The position numbers and the translations under genes are program-made. The notes below the pieces were generated by a model. That model was not told the origin of the DNA. It saw only the letters and a program-made list of their open reading frames with translations, and did not search any database. This document shows, in pieces, positions 1-8,915 of a DNA stretch of 40,549 bases (the stretch's first letter is position 1; each line of letters starts with the position of its first letter). This DNA is from Clostridia bacterium (GTDB lineage Bacteria > Bacillota > Clostridia > Christensenellales > Borkfalkiaceae). The stretch lies in contig JAFTSO010000020.1 of NCBI GenBank assembly GCA_017467265.1, positions 1 to 40,549 on the forward strand, in the 5' to 3' direction.

Positions 1-1
1 A

Positions 2-316
2 GAGATTGGGCGTTTTTTTGCAAAAATCTCAAAACAAAAAAGTGTTGATTTTACTGATGATTTTGAGGGTGCTACACAAGATAAAGGCAAAACAGGTACG
101 GCGCAAAAATTTGAAAATGGGCGTATTGCCGTAGGGAAATACGTTTCGTCTTTCGTCGGTTTTTTTCCAGCGGATAGACCGCAATATTTGGCGCTTGTGA
201 TTGTGGACGAACCACAGGGGGCATATTATGGTAGCGTTGTTGCCGCGCCGTGTGCGCGCGAAATTTTCGAGGGAATTATTTCGCTTAAAAACATACAGCC
301 ACGGCTGGGAGAATAG
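2..316 (+). CDS. Penicillin-binding protein (FtsI/SpoVD type), C-terminal fragment
   Basis: The window opens inside this gene, and about 104 codons are visible before the TAG at 314-316. The fragment holds the KTGTA motif (fragment residues 30-34), the third active-site motif of penicillin-binding transpeptidases. It is followed by the usual FVGFFPAD.PQYLALVIVDEP block and the closing helix around AREIFEGII. These class B PBPs crosslink septal peptidoglycan outside the membrane and work with FtsW. The protein ends soon after the transpeptidase domain, so no C-terminal PASTA domain is present; this fits FtsI better than SpoVD or PBP2b, but the N-terminal part is outside the window. It sits 43 bp upstream of murE, the classical first position of a dcw cluster. 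Confidence 0.9.
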   Translation, partial: EIGRFFAKISKQKSVDFTDDFEGATQDKGKTGTAQKFENGRIAVGKYVSSFVGFFPADRPQYLALVIVDEPQGAYYGSVVAAPCAREIFEGIISLKNIQPRLGE

Positions 317-359
317 AATAAAGTATCGGTTAATTTTTTGAGTTGCAAGGGGGTACGGT

Positions 360-1838
360 ATGCGATTAACGAAGTTGGCGGAAGCGGTCGACGGACGGGT
401 GATTTTGGGGGAGAGCGAAGTCGATCGGGAAATCCTTTCATTGTCTATCGACAGTCGTAAAAAGGCGGAGGGGAGCTTGTTTATCTGCTTGGTAGGTGAA
501 AATGCAGACGGGCACAATCACGTCGCGGAAGCGGTGCAAAACGGCGCTGTGGCGATCGTATGCGAGCGCCCCGTATCGACGAACGTGCCGCAGATTGTTG
601 TGGACAACGCAAGGAAGAGTATGGGTGTAATTGCGGCGGCTTTTTACGGTTTTGCAGCACAGAAAATGCAAATTATCGGGATAACGGGTACGAACGGAAA
701 GACGACGACGGCGCACATGCTCGCGGAAATTTTGCGAACAGCAGGGAAAAAAGTGGGGATAATCGGCACGCTCGGCGTTTCGTTTGGGCGCAAAAAACTG
801 CCCCCAACGCTCACCACGCCCGATCCTATTGAATTACACGCGATCTTTGCGGAAATGCTCCTTTGCGGTACGGAATACGTCGTGATGGAAGTCTCCGCTC
901 ACGCCTTATCTTATTACAAAACGGAAGGGATTGAATTTGCGGCGGCGATCTTTACCAACTTCACACAAGACCATCTCGATTTTTTTGCAGATATGGACAC
1001 GTATAAGCAGGCAAAACTTCGCCTTTTTCAGCAAAACACCCTACAGGTGGCTGTGTTGAACGGCGATGATTGTGTAGGCAGGGAACTTGGCTCTATCTGT
1101 GAAAAGCATAGGATAAAGAGTGTGTTTTACGGGCTGAATACGCCCGTGGACGCCTTTGCAATTGTGACGGACGAAAGTTTGCGTGGGACGGAGTGTATGC
1201 TCAATGTCAACGACGAGCTGTGTCGTGTTTCGTTATCGATGACAGGGCGACATAACGTCTATAACGCACTCGCCGCGGCTGTATGTGCGATGGAGCTTGG
1301 CATATCAACGCAGTCGATCGAAGAAGGCTTGCGATCGCTCGATGGAGTAGATGGACGATTGCAACGGGTGACGGCGTTTAACGGCGCGGAAATCTACGTC
1401 GATTTCGCACATACGCCCGATGGATTACAAAATTCGTTGCGAGCATTGAAAACGCATTGTTTAGGTCGGCTTGTTTGTCTGTTTGGTTGCGGTGGAAACC
1501 GCGACAAATCAAAGCGCAGTATTATGGGAGAAACGGCGGCGAAAGGCGCGGATTTTAGCGTGTTGACGTCTGATAATCCGCGCTATGAAGATCCGTTGGA
1601 TATTATCACGGAGATCGAAAAAGGATATCGTCGTTTTTCTCCACGGTATGTGATCGTACCCGATCGAAAGCGTGCTCTCGATTATGCGTTGGATCTCTTA
1701 AAAAAGGGAGACGTGTTGCTCGTGGCGGGTAAGGGCGGCGAGTATTATCAGGAGATTATGGGTATAAAATACCCCTTTAACGACCACGATAGTATTATCG
1801 AGCTTTTGGCACAAAAAGGAAAAATGCCGTTGTCTTGA
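360..1838 (+). CDS. murE: UDP-N-acetylmuramoyl-dipeptide:diaminoacid ligase MurE
   Basis: This cytoplasmic Mur ligase adds the third amino acid of the peptidoglycan stem peptide with ATP. At 492 residues it has normal length. The ATP loop GITGTNGKTTTAHML lies near residues 105-120. The central domain has the NFTQDHLDFF-type block, and the C-terminal domain carries DNPRYEDP near residues 405-412. In the Mur ligase family DNPR marks meso-diaminopimelate specificity, whereas lysine-adding enzymes differ at the Arg, so I infer meso-DAP peptidoglycan. The ATG is preceded by a G-rich Shine-Dalgarno (AAGGGGG) about 5 nt upstream. The stop overlaps the upstream part of the mraY frame, so the two are closely coupled. 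Confidence 0.96.
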   Translation: MRLTKLAEAVDGRVILGESEVDREILSLSIDSRKKAEGSLFICLVGENADGHNHVAEAVQNGAVAIVCERPVSTNVPQIVVDNARKSMGVIAAAFYGFAAQKMQIIGITGTNGKTTTAHMLAEILRTAGKKVGIIGTLGVSFGRKKLPPTLTTPDPIELHAIFAEMLLCGTEYVVMEVSAHALSYYKTEGIEFAAAIFTNFTQDHLDFFADMDTYKQAKLRLFQQNTLQVAVLNGDDCVGRELGSICEKHRIKSVFYGLNTPVDAFAIVTDESLRGTECMLNVNDELCRVSLSMTGRHNVYNALAAAVCAMELGISTQSIEEGLRSLDGVDGRLQRVTAFNGAEIYVDFAHTPDGLQNSLRALKTHCLGRLVCLFGCGGNRDKSKRSIMGETAAKGADFSVLTSDNPRYEDPLDIITEIEKGYRRFSPRYVIVPDRKRALDYALDLLKKGDVLLVAGKGGEYYQEIMGIKYPFNDHDSIIELLAQKGKMPLS

Positions 1839-1864
1839 CGGACGGCAAAAAAGGGGGGGGAGAC

Positions 1865-2818
1865 GTGAAAACGTATTTGTTGTCAGCCGTATCGGCATTT
1901 GCGATTTCATTTGTATTTTTGCTGGTTTTGATTCCGATATTGCGTCGGGTAAAGGTGGGGCAAAACATCTTATCGTACGTCAAGGAACACGAGGCGAAAG
2001 GCGGTACGCCCACTATGGGCGGTATCGCTTTTGTTTTGGCAGCGATTATCGCGTCGGTGCTCTTTATTCGTACGGCGCATCGCGACACGCTCCTCGCGCT
2101 AGTCATCGGTCTTTCGTATATGCTCGTGGGGCTTTTGGACGATTTTCTAAAACGCGCACATAAGGAAAATTTAGGGCTGCGCGCTTGGCAAAAACTCGCG
2201 TTCCAGGTGCTAATAGCCCTGTTTTGCGGCGTATATTGCTTGCGCGTGGGGGCAACGGAGCTGTATTTGCCGTTCACGGCGAAGCGCGTTTCTATCGGCT
2301 GGTGGATATTGCCGCTCTCTATCTTTACGTTTGTGGCGACGGTCAACGCCGTCAATCTCACAGATGGGTTGGATGGCTTGGCAGCTAGTACCAGCGTACC
2401 TTTCTTTTTGGCGCTCGCGCTCGTTATCCACTTGCAAAACGGTTCGGCGGCGTTAGCGGTGCTCTGTTTTTGTTTGGTGGGCGCGATCGTCGCGTATCTC
2501 TGTTTTAATCTGCCCCCTGCGTCCGTTTTTATGGGGGATACGGGTTCGTTGGCTCTGGGCGGCTTTGCAGCGGCGATCGCTACGTTCAGCGGCAACGCGC
2601 TCTATATTTTGATTTTAGGGGCTTGTTTTGTGTTTTCGGTCATATCCGTGCTTTTGCAAGTAATATATTATAAAGCAACGGGCGGTAGGCGCATATTCTT
2701 AATGGCACCCGTGCATCATCATTTCCAGCAAAAGGGATATTCGGAAACGAGAATTTCGTACGCATATTTCACCGTCACGCTGCTGCTGGGAACGCTGTGT
2801 GTGATCGCACTGTTGTAA
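1865..2818 (+). CDS. mraY: Phospho-N-acetylmuramoyl-pentapeptide-transferase MraY
   Basis: This integral membrane enzyme transfers phospho-MurNAc-pentapeptide to undecaprenyl phosphate to make lipid I. Family hallmarks are visible: GGTPTMGGIAF near the N-terminus, LLDDFLK, NAVNLTDGLDGLA, FMGDTGSLALGG, and the C-terminal APVHHHFQ motif. About ten hydrophobic segments are present. I place the start at GTG 1865 (317 residues, normal for the family) because a very strong purine-rich site (AAGGGGGGGGAGAC) ends just before it. The frame could also open at TTG 1835, overlapping the end of murE, but no ribosome site serves that codon. Confidence 0.94.
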   Translation: MKTYLLSAVSAFAISFVFLLVLIPILRRVKVGQNILSYVKEHEAKGGTPTMGGIAFVLAAIIASVLFIRTAHRDTLLALVIGLSYMLVGLLDDFLKRAHKENLGLRAWQKLAFQVLIALFCGVYCLRVGATELYLPFTAKRVSIGWWILPLSIFTFVATVNAVNLTDGLDGLAASTSVPFFLALALVIHLQNGSAALAVLCFCLVGAIVAYLCFNLPPASVFMGDTGSLALGGFAAAIATFSGNALYILILGACFVFSVISVLLQVIYYKATGGRRIFLMAPVHHHFQQKGYSETRISYAYFTVTLLLGTLCVIALL

Positions 2819-2828
2819 AGGAGAGAGA

Positions 2829-4247
2829 ATGTTTCCGAAAAAACAGATATTTTTTGTGTTCGGTTTGTCAAAATCGGGCAGAGCCGCGACGGAGTTTTTG
2901 CTTTCGCACGGAGCAATCGTGTATATCTACGACGATAATCCTTGCGATCGAGTGGAACAGGTTGCGTGTGGGCTGGCGGAAAAGGGAGCACGGCGCATAA
3001 AATCCGAAGATCTACCCCGAACGCCCGATCTTTGCGACGTCTTGGTGCTAAGCCCCGGTATTCCTATCGATCACCCGATTGCGGTCGCGTTCAAACGCAA
3101 TGGCAGGGCTGTGGTCGGCGAAACGGAGTTAGCTGCGCGGTATTTGCGTGCACCTGTCTTTGCCGTGACGGGCACGAACGGAAAGACGACAACGGTATCA
3201 ATGCTCGCAGAAACGCTTAAAAGAGGTGGATATTTTGCCGAGGCGTGTGGCAATATCGGTACGCCGATGATTGAGTTTTGCGGTATGGGCGAACAGGGGA
3301 TTGCCGTTGCGGAAATATCCAGCTTTCAGATGGAGACGCTGCAATCTCTCTGTCCGCATATCGCGATCGTTTTAAATATTACTGAAGATCATCTAAACCG
3401 CCATTATAATATGGAAAACTACGTTTTCTTAAAGGCGAAATTGCTGAAAAATATGACGGAATCGGAATATGCGATCTTAAACTACGACGATGAAACCGTC
3501 CGTGGGTTTGCCGAGAAAACAAAGGCAAAGGTGCTGTATTTTTCGCTTAAAGATCGGGTGCGCGGCGCATATTACGAAAACGGAGATTTGTATTGCGGAA
3601 AGGAAAAAATTATGGCAGCGGATGAATTATCGTTAGGCGGCGTACATAATATCCAAAACGCCCTCGCCGTGATTATCGCCGCAAAGCTTGCAGGGGTGAA
3701 AACGGAAACGATTGCAGGCGCTTTGCGTACGTTCAAGGGGGTACGTCACCGCATTGAAAGCCTTGGGGAATATGACGGTGTGGAATACGTGGACGATTCT
3801 AAAGGGACGAACGTGGACGCGACGATCAAAGGCGTGGCGGCGATGAAAAAGGACGTCGTGCTGTTGCTCGGCGGTAAGAATAAGGGGTATGATTATCACA
3901 AATTATTCAACGGGTTAAAAGGTACGAAAGTTGTCCACGCGGTTTTGTATGGCGAAAATCGTTTCGAGCTCCTAAAAGCGGCAAACGAACAGGGTTTTAC
4001 CGAGTTTTCGCTGTGCGGTGGTGGGCTTGCCTTTGCTACGCGCGTGGCGGCGTTGAAAGCGGAACGTGGGCAAGCGGTGCTGTTGAGCCCTGCCAGCGCG
4101 AGTTTCGACGAATTTAGCAGTTATGAAGAAAGGGGTGAACAGTTTGCACAGATCGTCAGGTCGCTTGCGGATGGAAAGGGAACGGGTGCGTCTGCCGTCG
4201 CCGACGACGCTGCCGTTGAAGAGCAAAATGGAGAACAAGACGGATAG
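2829..4247 (+). CDS. murD: UDP-N-acetylmuramoyl-L-alanine--D-glutamate ligase MurD
   Basis: This cytoplasmic Mur ligase adds D-glutamate to UDP-MurNAc-L-Ala. The 472 residues show an N-terminal Rossmann-like UDP-binding domain (FVFGLSKSGRAATEFL), the ATP loop VTGTNGKTTTVSML near residues 114-127, NITEDHLNRH in the central domain, and a C-terminal domain with VDDSKGTNVDAT and LLLGGKNKG. It ends in an acidic tail of about 25 residues (GASAVADDAAVEEQ...) longer than typical MurD. The nucleotides of that tail overlap the start of ftsW by 20 bp, so the tail may partly reflect gene overlap. The ATG follows GGAGAGAG with good spacing, 10 bp after mraY. Confidence 0.95.
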   Translation: MFPKKQIFFVFGLSKSGRAATEFLLSHGAIVYIYDDNPCDRVEQVACGLAEKGARRIKSEDLPRTPDLCDVLVLSPGIPIDHPIAVAFKRNGRAVVGETELAARYLRAPVFAVTGTNGKTTTVSMLAETLKRGGYFAEACGNIGTPMIEFCGMGEQGIAVAEISSFQMETLQSLCPHIAIVLNITEDHLNRHYNMENYVFLKAKLLKNMTESEYAILNYDDETVRGFAEKTKAKVLYFSLKDRVRGAYYENGDLYCGKEKIMAADELSLGGVHNIQNALAVIIAAKLAGVKTETIAGALRTFKGVRHRIESLGEYDGVEYVDDSKGTNVDATIKGVAAMKKDVVLLLGGKNKGYDYHKLFNGLKGTKVVHAVLYGENRFELLKAANEQGFTEFSLCGGGLAFATRVAALKAERGQAVLLSPASASFDEFSSYEERGEQFAQIVRSLADGKGTGASAVADDAAVEEQNGEQDG

Positions 4248-5394
4248 AGAGCGGACAACGGGTGACGTCAGTATCCTGATTCTAACAACGATTTTGGCGG
4301 CGTTTGGGGTGCTTGCGATCTATTCTGCTAGTCGATACGTAGCCAAAACGCAATACGGCGACGGATTATATTTTGTCAAAAAACAATTTCTCGGCTTGCT
4401 GTTGGGGGTGATCGGTATGCTTGCTTGCGGCAGGTTAAATCCACAACGGCTGCGTGGAAAAAAAGTGCGCTGGGCGTTGTACGCAATCCCCGTGATTTTG
4501 CTTGCGCTCGTGTTCGTGCCGGGGCTTGGAGTGACGAACTACGGTGCGACGAGATGGATAGGCGTGGGTGGTGTGACGTTGCAGCCGTCCGAGCTTGCAA
4601 AATACGGGTTTGTAGTGTTTGCGGCGGCGTATATGTCCGACGATATCGGGCGTATGCGTACACTCAAAGGCGCGTTGCCTGTGCTGCTTACCGGGGGCGG
4701 CATTTGCGCGCTCATTATTATAGAGCCGAATATGTCTGTGACTATTTGCGTGGCGGTTTTGATGCTCGCGATGATGTATTTGGGCGGTATGAAAATCCGT
4801 TATTTTGTAATTTTGTGCATACCTGCATTGCTAGCGTTGCCAGCGATGATTATTGCAGAACCTTACAGACTGTCGAGATTAAGTGCGTTTCTTGATCCTT
4901 GGGAAAATCCGCGAGGGGAAGGGTATCAGCTGATACAGTCTTTATACGCGCTCGGCAACGGCGGTTGGTTTGGTACGGGCTTGTTCAATTCCCGTCAAAA
5001 ATACCGTTTTTTGCCCTTTGCCGAGAGTGATTTTATTCTGTCGATTATCGGGGAGGAATTTGGATTTTTCGGTACAAGTTTACTCTTTATAGTGTGTGGA
5101 TTGCTGATTTGGCGCGGCATACGCGTCGCGAAAAAGGCAGACGATCTATTTTCCTTTCTGCTTGCGTCAGGGATAACGCTCGTTTACGGCATACAGACGG
5201 TCGTCAATGCCCTCGTTGTCAGCGGCAGTATTCCACCGACGGGGCTACCGTTGCCGTTGATTAGCGCAGGGAATACGTCGCTCATTATCACAATGTCATC
5301 GATGGGCGTGCTGTATGCCATCTCGGCGCGGAGCGCAAAGAAAAAGGGTGGAATAAAACGGGCGCGAGCACAAAATGCAGGCGTTTTTTCATAA
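4228..5394 (+). CDS. ftsW: Lipid II polymerase FtsW (SEDS family)
   Basis: This polytopic SEDS glycosyltransferase makes septal glycan strands with its partner class B PBP. From ATG 4228 the protein has 388 residues and about ten membrane segments. Family motifs include SASRYVA near the N-terminus, the LQPSELAKY loop, the large loop with DPW.NP.GEGYQ...ALG.GG.FG.GL, AESDFI..IIGEE.GF, and SG..PPTGLPLPLISAGNTS near the C-terminus. The frame is open further upstream into murD (ATG 4123 and 4171), but homology starts after MENKTDRER, so I chose 4228, which overlaps murD by 20 bp. SpoVE is the sporulation paralogue; position in the dcw cluster favours FtsW, but sequence alone does not exclude SpoVE. 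murG, normally next, is absent. Confidence 0.92.
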   Translation: MENKTDRERTTGDVSILILTTILAAFGVLAIYSASRYVAKTQYGDGLYFVKKQFLGLLLGVIGMLACGRLNPQRLRGKKVRWALYAIPVILLALVFVPGLGVTNYGATRWIGVGGVTLQPSELAKYGFVVFAAAYMSDDIGRMRTLKGALPVLLTGGGICALIIIEPNMSVTICVAVLMLAMMYLGGMKIRYFVILCIPALLALPAMIIAEPYRLSRLSAFLDPWENPRGEGYQLIQSLYALGNGGWFGTGLFNSRQKYRFLPFAESDFILSIIGEEFGFFGTSLLFIVCGLLIWRGIRVAKKADDLFSFLLASGITLVYGIQTVVNALVVSGSIPPTGLPLPLISAGNTSLIITMSSMGVLYAISARSAKKKGGIKRARAQNAGVFS

Positions 5395-5424
5395 GATAAA
5401 GCAAAGGCAAAGGAGCTTTATCGT

Positions 5425-6681
5425 ATGGATAAATATATCATCAACGGCGGAGAAAAACTCTTCGGCAGCATTGAAATACAATCGGCAAAAAATACGGTAT
5501 TGCCGCTCTTAGCGGCGTCGATCCTGACGGACGAACCTGTTCGAATACGGGGCGTGCCAAAGATCAACGACGTGGAGAGTATGCTACTTATATTGAGCGA
5601 AGTAGGCTGTAAGATTACGCGCAAAAAAGACAGCTTGGTGATCGACAGCTCTAACGCGGTATCGCACGAAATCCCTACGCGGCTCACCAAAGAGCTGCGT
5701 TCTTCCGTTTTTATGCTTGGGCCGTTGCTCTCTCGTTTTCGCCGTGCAAAAATTTCCTATCCTGGCGGCTGCGACATCGGTCTGCGGCCAATCGATCTGC
5801 ACTTGTCGGGTTTGCAGCGGCTGGGCGTGGAGATTGCGGAACGGGACGGGTATATCCATTGTGAAACGCAAAAATTGCTTGGCGCGGAAATCTTGCTCGA
5901 TTTTCCCAGCGTGGGAGCGACGGAGAACATTATTCTTGCGGCGGTAAAAGCGGACGGAATCACGGTGATCCGCAACGCGGCGAAAGAGCCCGAAATTATC
6001 GATCTGCAACATTTCTTGAACGCGATGGGTGCGAAAGTGTGCGGCGCAGGTGGTGGAACGGTCGCGATCGAAGGGGTAAAACGGTTGCACGGCGTCGATT
6101 TTGTGCCGATCGGAGATCGCATAGAGGCAGGCACGTATCTGATCGCAGCGGCATCTTGCGGCGGCGAAATCGAAACGCAAGGCGTTCCGCCTGAAAATAT
6201 TGCGGCTCTTTTACATAAATTGCGTGAAAACGGTTGCAAAATCTATACAAAAAATGATAAAATAGTATTGACAAGCAACGGCGCGTTGCGTGCGGTGAAC
6301 ATAGTGGAGACAATGCCGTTCCCTGGTTTCCCCACCGATCTGCAAGCGCAATACACCGCGCTTTGCACGACGGCAAAAGGTTCGACGCTCGTTGTAGAGA
6401 ACTTGTTTGAAACGCGATACCGCTACGCGGCAGAGCTGAAACGTATGGGCGCGGACGTGACCGTGCGCGGCAGAACGGCGTTTGTGCGCGGAGTGGAACG
6501 ATTGCACGGTGCGTGCGTGACGGCCGGTGATCTGCGCGGCGGCGCGGCGCTTGTGCTTGCGGCGCTTAAAGCGGAGGGGCAGAGCTCGGTGGTCGAGCTT
6601 TCATACATCGACAGGGGATACGACGATTTTGAAGGCAAGTTAAGGCGTTTGGGCGCGAAAATCCGTCGGGTACGGATATAA
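5425..6681 (+). CDS. murA: UDP-N-acetylglucosamine 1-carboxyvinyltransferase MurA
   Basis: This enzyme transfers enolpyruvate from PEP to UDP-GlcNAc, the first committed step of peptidoglycan synthesis. The 418-residue protein has the expected length and inside-out alpha/beta barrel repeats. Lys22-Asn23 (QSAKN) and the catalytic-loop cysteine in PGGCDIG (Cys116) are present, as is FPTDLQAQ with the general-base Asp. Because the loop residue is Cys rather than Asp, family knowledge predicts fosfomycin sensitivity. AAAGGAG lies 9 nt before the ATG. Its place directly after ftsW, where murG or murB is often found, is notable. Confidence 0.95.
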   Translation: MDKYIINGGEKLFGSIEIQSAKNTVLPLLAASILTDEPVRIRGVPKINDVESMLLILSEVGCKITRKKDSLVIDSSNAVSHEIPTRLTKELRSSVFMLGPLLSRFRRAKISYPGGCDIGLRPIDLHLSGLQRLGVEIAERDGYIHCETQKLLGAEILLDFPSVGATENIILAAVKADGITVIRNAAKEPEIIDLQHFLNAMGAKVCGAGGGTVAIEGVKRLHGVDFVPIGDRIEAGTYLIAAASCGGEIETQGVPPENIAALLHKLRENGCKIYTKNDKIVLTSNGALRAVNIVETMPFPGFPTDLQAQYTALCTTAKGSTLVVENLFETRYRYAAELKRMGADVTVRGRTAFVRGVERLHGACVTAGDLRGGAALVLAALKAEGQSSVVELSYIDRGYDDFEGKLRRLGAKIRRVRI

Positions 6682-6772
6682 GCTATAACGCTTAGCTACG
6701 CATAAAGGCGCACAAAGTGAGCCTTGATAAAAGGTTTAGAAAATATACAAACTGCAAAAGAGGAAAAGGCTT

Positions 6773-7573
6773 ATGCGTAAGAAATGGTTGATAATTTTAT
6801 TGACGGTGGCGTTGTTTATCGGGGGCACGGTGCTTGGTGTCACCGCGACGTTCCGCGTGGACGCCGTGACGATTTATTCATCCGAGATTTCACAGCCAGC
6901 AAAAGCCGAAGCGGAAGAGCTCTTGCAACGTTTGGAAGACGTTTACGTCGATAAAAGCATCTTTGGCATAAAGCAATCGGACGCGGACGACGTAATGGCG
7001 GAGTTTCCTTATTTCCGTATCACCGCGTTCAGGCGTTCTTATCCTAACCGCGTGATTATCAGTATCGCCGAGGGAGAAGAAACGTATGCCGTAGAAGGGG
7101 CGAACGAGCAGGGCGAGTATTTTATTTTGAACGGCGAAGGTACGGTGTTGGGGATACGCGCCGATTCAGATAACCGTTTGGACGGAGAACGCAACGTCTT
7201 GCTGAAAGGCTATACCTGCGAAGGTGTCAAAGGCGAGGCGCTTACGGGCGACGTGGCGCTTGTGCCCACGCTCACCGTTTGTGGGGAGATTTCCACGGCA
7301 TTGAACGGGATTCGCGGCAACGTACGTCACGTGGAAGTGGTTGCGCGGACGAACACCGAACACGGAATCGTGCTTATGTTGCAGATGCAGGAAGGTGTAA
7401 AACTGTACGTGTATGCGGCGGAGAACGCGACGCAGGAAAAGGCGGCGCTTGCCGTACAGGCGTATTTGGATTTGTCTGTCAGCGATCGTATGAGCGGTAG
7501 TTTGATGGTCTATGACAGCCTCGACGGCGAAGTGACGACGGCGTACCGTCCCGAAGGCGGTTTGCCTTTATAA
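6773..7573 (+). CDS. ftsQ: Cell division protein FtsQ/DivIB
   Basis: This is a bitopic divisome protein that bridges early and late division proteins. The 266 residues show a short cytoplasmic N-terminus, one membrane helix (about residues 4-25), and an extracytoplasmic POTRA-type domain (FRVDAVTIYS through SYPNRVIISIAEGEETYAV, about residues 28-105). A less conserved FtsQ beta domain follows. Conservation of this family is low and the call rests on architecture plus position between murA and ftsA. A GAGGAAAAGG site precedes the ATG. The 91-bp gap upstream has a weak promoter-like TTGATA/TACAAA pair (6724-6751, 16-bp spacer) that I do not trust. A terminator follows the gene. Confidence 0.85.
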   Translation: MRKKWLIILLTVALFIGGTVLGVTATFRVDAVTIYSSEISQPAKAEAEELLQRLEDVYVDKSIFGIKQSDADDVMAEFPYFRITAFRRSYPNRVIISIAEGEETYAVEGANEQGEYFILNGEGTVLGIRADSDNRLDGERNVLLKGYTCEGVKGEALTGDVALVPTLTVCGEISTALNGIRGNVRHVEVVARTNTEHGIVLMLQMQEGVKLYVYAAENATQEKAALAVQAYLDLSVSDRMSGSLMVYDSLDGEVTTAYRPEGGLPL

Positions 7574-7597
7574 AGACGTTAAAAACTCAAAAACATA

Positions 7598-7628
7598 AAA
7601 AACACGCAAAAAATGCGTGTTTTTTTGT
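7598..7628 (+). terminator. Rho-independent terminator after ftsQ
   Basis: The stem ACACGCA (7602-7608) pairs with TGCGTGT (7614-7620) and is extended by flanking A-T pairs. A T-rich run ends at 7626. It closes the upstream penicillin-binding protein-to-ftsQ unit just before the ftsA promoter. Confidence 0.9.
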
Positions 7629-7648
7629 CGCTTTTTTTCGCCAGTCCA

Positions 7649-7677
7649 TTGACATTTTACAATAAATAGTATATAAT
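7649..7677 (+). promoter_or_regulatory. Sigma-A-type promoter for ftsA-ftsZ
   Basis: A consensus -35 TTGACA (7649-7654) and a consensus -10 TATAAT (7672-7677) are separated by 17 bp. The predicted start of transcription is near 7684, about 44 nt before the ftsA ATG. Both hexamers match perfectly, so this should be a strong promoter that sets FtsA/FtsZ levels independently of the upstream mur genes. Confidence 0.93.
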
Positions 7678-7727
7678 GTATTATAACAGCACAATATTTT
7701 GTGTTTTTCAACAAGGAGTGGCAAGGG

Positions 7728-8915
7728 ATGCGGAACGAAAGCGCGGCGATTTTGGATATACGATCGAACGAAGTAGTCTTTTTGCTCGGCGCAAAGGGCG
7801 TTAACGGCACGTTTGTGATTGCCAGTAGCCACACGGAGCGGTACGAAGGGTTCTCTAACGGTGCGTTTTTGGACAAGCAATCGTTGCGGAAAGCAGTGAA
7901 CGATTCCGTCAATGCCGTACGGCAAAACTACGGTGGCACGATCGAAACTGTGCACGTAGGCGTTCCGTCCGCATTTATTACGGTGATTACAAAAGGTCAC
8001 ACCGTTTCCTTTTCGTCCAAGCGCAGAGTATCGTCTGCGGACGTGGAGTATTTGTACGAGAGTGGTTGGAACGAGCTGGCGTGCGGTCGGCGATGTATTC
8101 GTCGTTCGGCGATGTATTTCTCGCTCGGCGACAATCGAAAATATTTTTCCGTCAACGAGCTTTGCGGAACGGCGACGACTTCGTTGCAGGGAGGACTTTG
8201 CTACTATTGCGTTTCTGATGGTTTCCACGATACGTTGACGGCGATTTTGAACGATTTGGGGATACAGGAAATTAAATTTATCCCGTCCACACAGGCACAG
8301 GCAGTATATTTAATGTCCGAAAAGAAACGCGAAGGGTATGCGTTCTTGCTCGATATCGGTTTTTTGACTAGTTCGTTTAGCGTGATTTACGGAAGCGGAA
8401 TCGTTCACGAAGAAACGTTCGATTTTGGCGTAGGAACGGTGCTTGTCGAGTTAATGGAAGAGCTGGGCGTGGATTTGGCGACGGCGGAAGAGATACTCGC
8501 GGCGTCGAATATTTCTGGCGGTGTCGTGTTGGGTGAATTACAATGGATGAACGATCGTGGAGATTTGCAGTTTCCCGTGCGTTTACTCAACGATATCATC
8601 AAGAGTAGCTTGGACGAGCTTTGCGAGCAGATCGACAGATTTTTTGAAGAACGCTATAAAGACAAAAAGACATCGGGCTTGTCCGTCAATCCGATCAGTA
8701 TGACGGGGGAAGGGATTAGCCTGATTAAGGGGTGTAAAGAGCATATTTCTAAACGGATTAGCCGTTTGACGGAGATTGTCGTGCCCGACTTGCCCTATTT
8801 TGACAAACCGGCGTTTTCATCGCGCATTGCGCTCTTAAATATGGCGATTGCAGACAAGGAAAAACAAGGTTGGTGGAGAAGAATTTTTAACGGCTTTGGA
8901 GGCAAAAAGAAATGA
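7728..8915 (+). CDS. ftsA: Cell division protein FtsA
   Basis: FtsA is an actin-fold ATPase that tethers FtsZ to the membrane. From ATG 7728 it has 395 residues. The N-terminal subdomain starts AAILDIRSNEVVFLLG; SHTERYEGFSNG and HVGVPSAF correspond to conserved FtsA blocks; AFLLDIGFLTSSFSVIYG is the phosphate-2 region; and ISMTGEGISLIKG matches the adenosine region. The C-terminus (WWRRIFNGFGGKKK) is a typical amphipathic membrane-targeting helix. An in-frame GTG at 7701 exists, but AAGGAG at 7713-7718 lies 9 nt before ATG 7728, so I chose the latter. Sequence divergence from model FtsA proteins is noticeable. The stop overlaps the ftsZ start by 4 nt. Confidence 0.9.
   Translation: MRNESAAILDIRSNEVVFLLGAKGVNGTFVIASSHTERYEGFSNGAFLDKQSLRKAVNDSVNAVRQNYGGTIETVHVGVPSAFITVITKGHTVSFSSKRRVSSADVEYLYESGWNELACGRRCIRRSAMYFSLGDNRKYFSVNELCGTATTSLQGGLCYYCVSDGFHDTLTAILNDLGIQEIKFIPSTQAQAVYLMSEKKREGYAFLLDIGFLTSSFSVIYGSGIVHEETFDFGVGTVLVELMEELGVDLATAEEILAASNISGGVVLGELQWMNDRGDLQFPVRLLNDIIKSSLDELCEQIDRFFEERYKDKKTSGLSVNPISMTGEGISLIKGCKEHISKRISRLTEIVVPDLPYFDKPAFSSRIALLNMAIADKEKQGWWRRIFNGFGGKKK

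Noticed and set aside
6680..6772. Promoter TTGATA/TACAAA before ftsQ
   Set aside because: Both boxes deviate from consensus with a 16-bp spacer, unlike the clear promoters elsewhere; mentioned only as possible.
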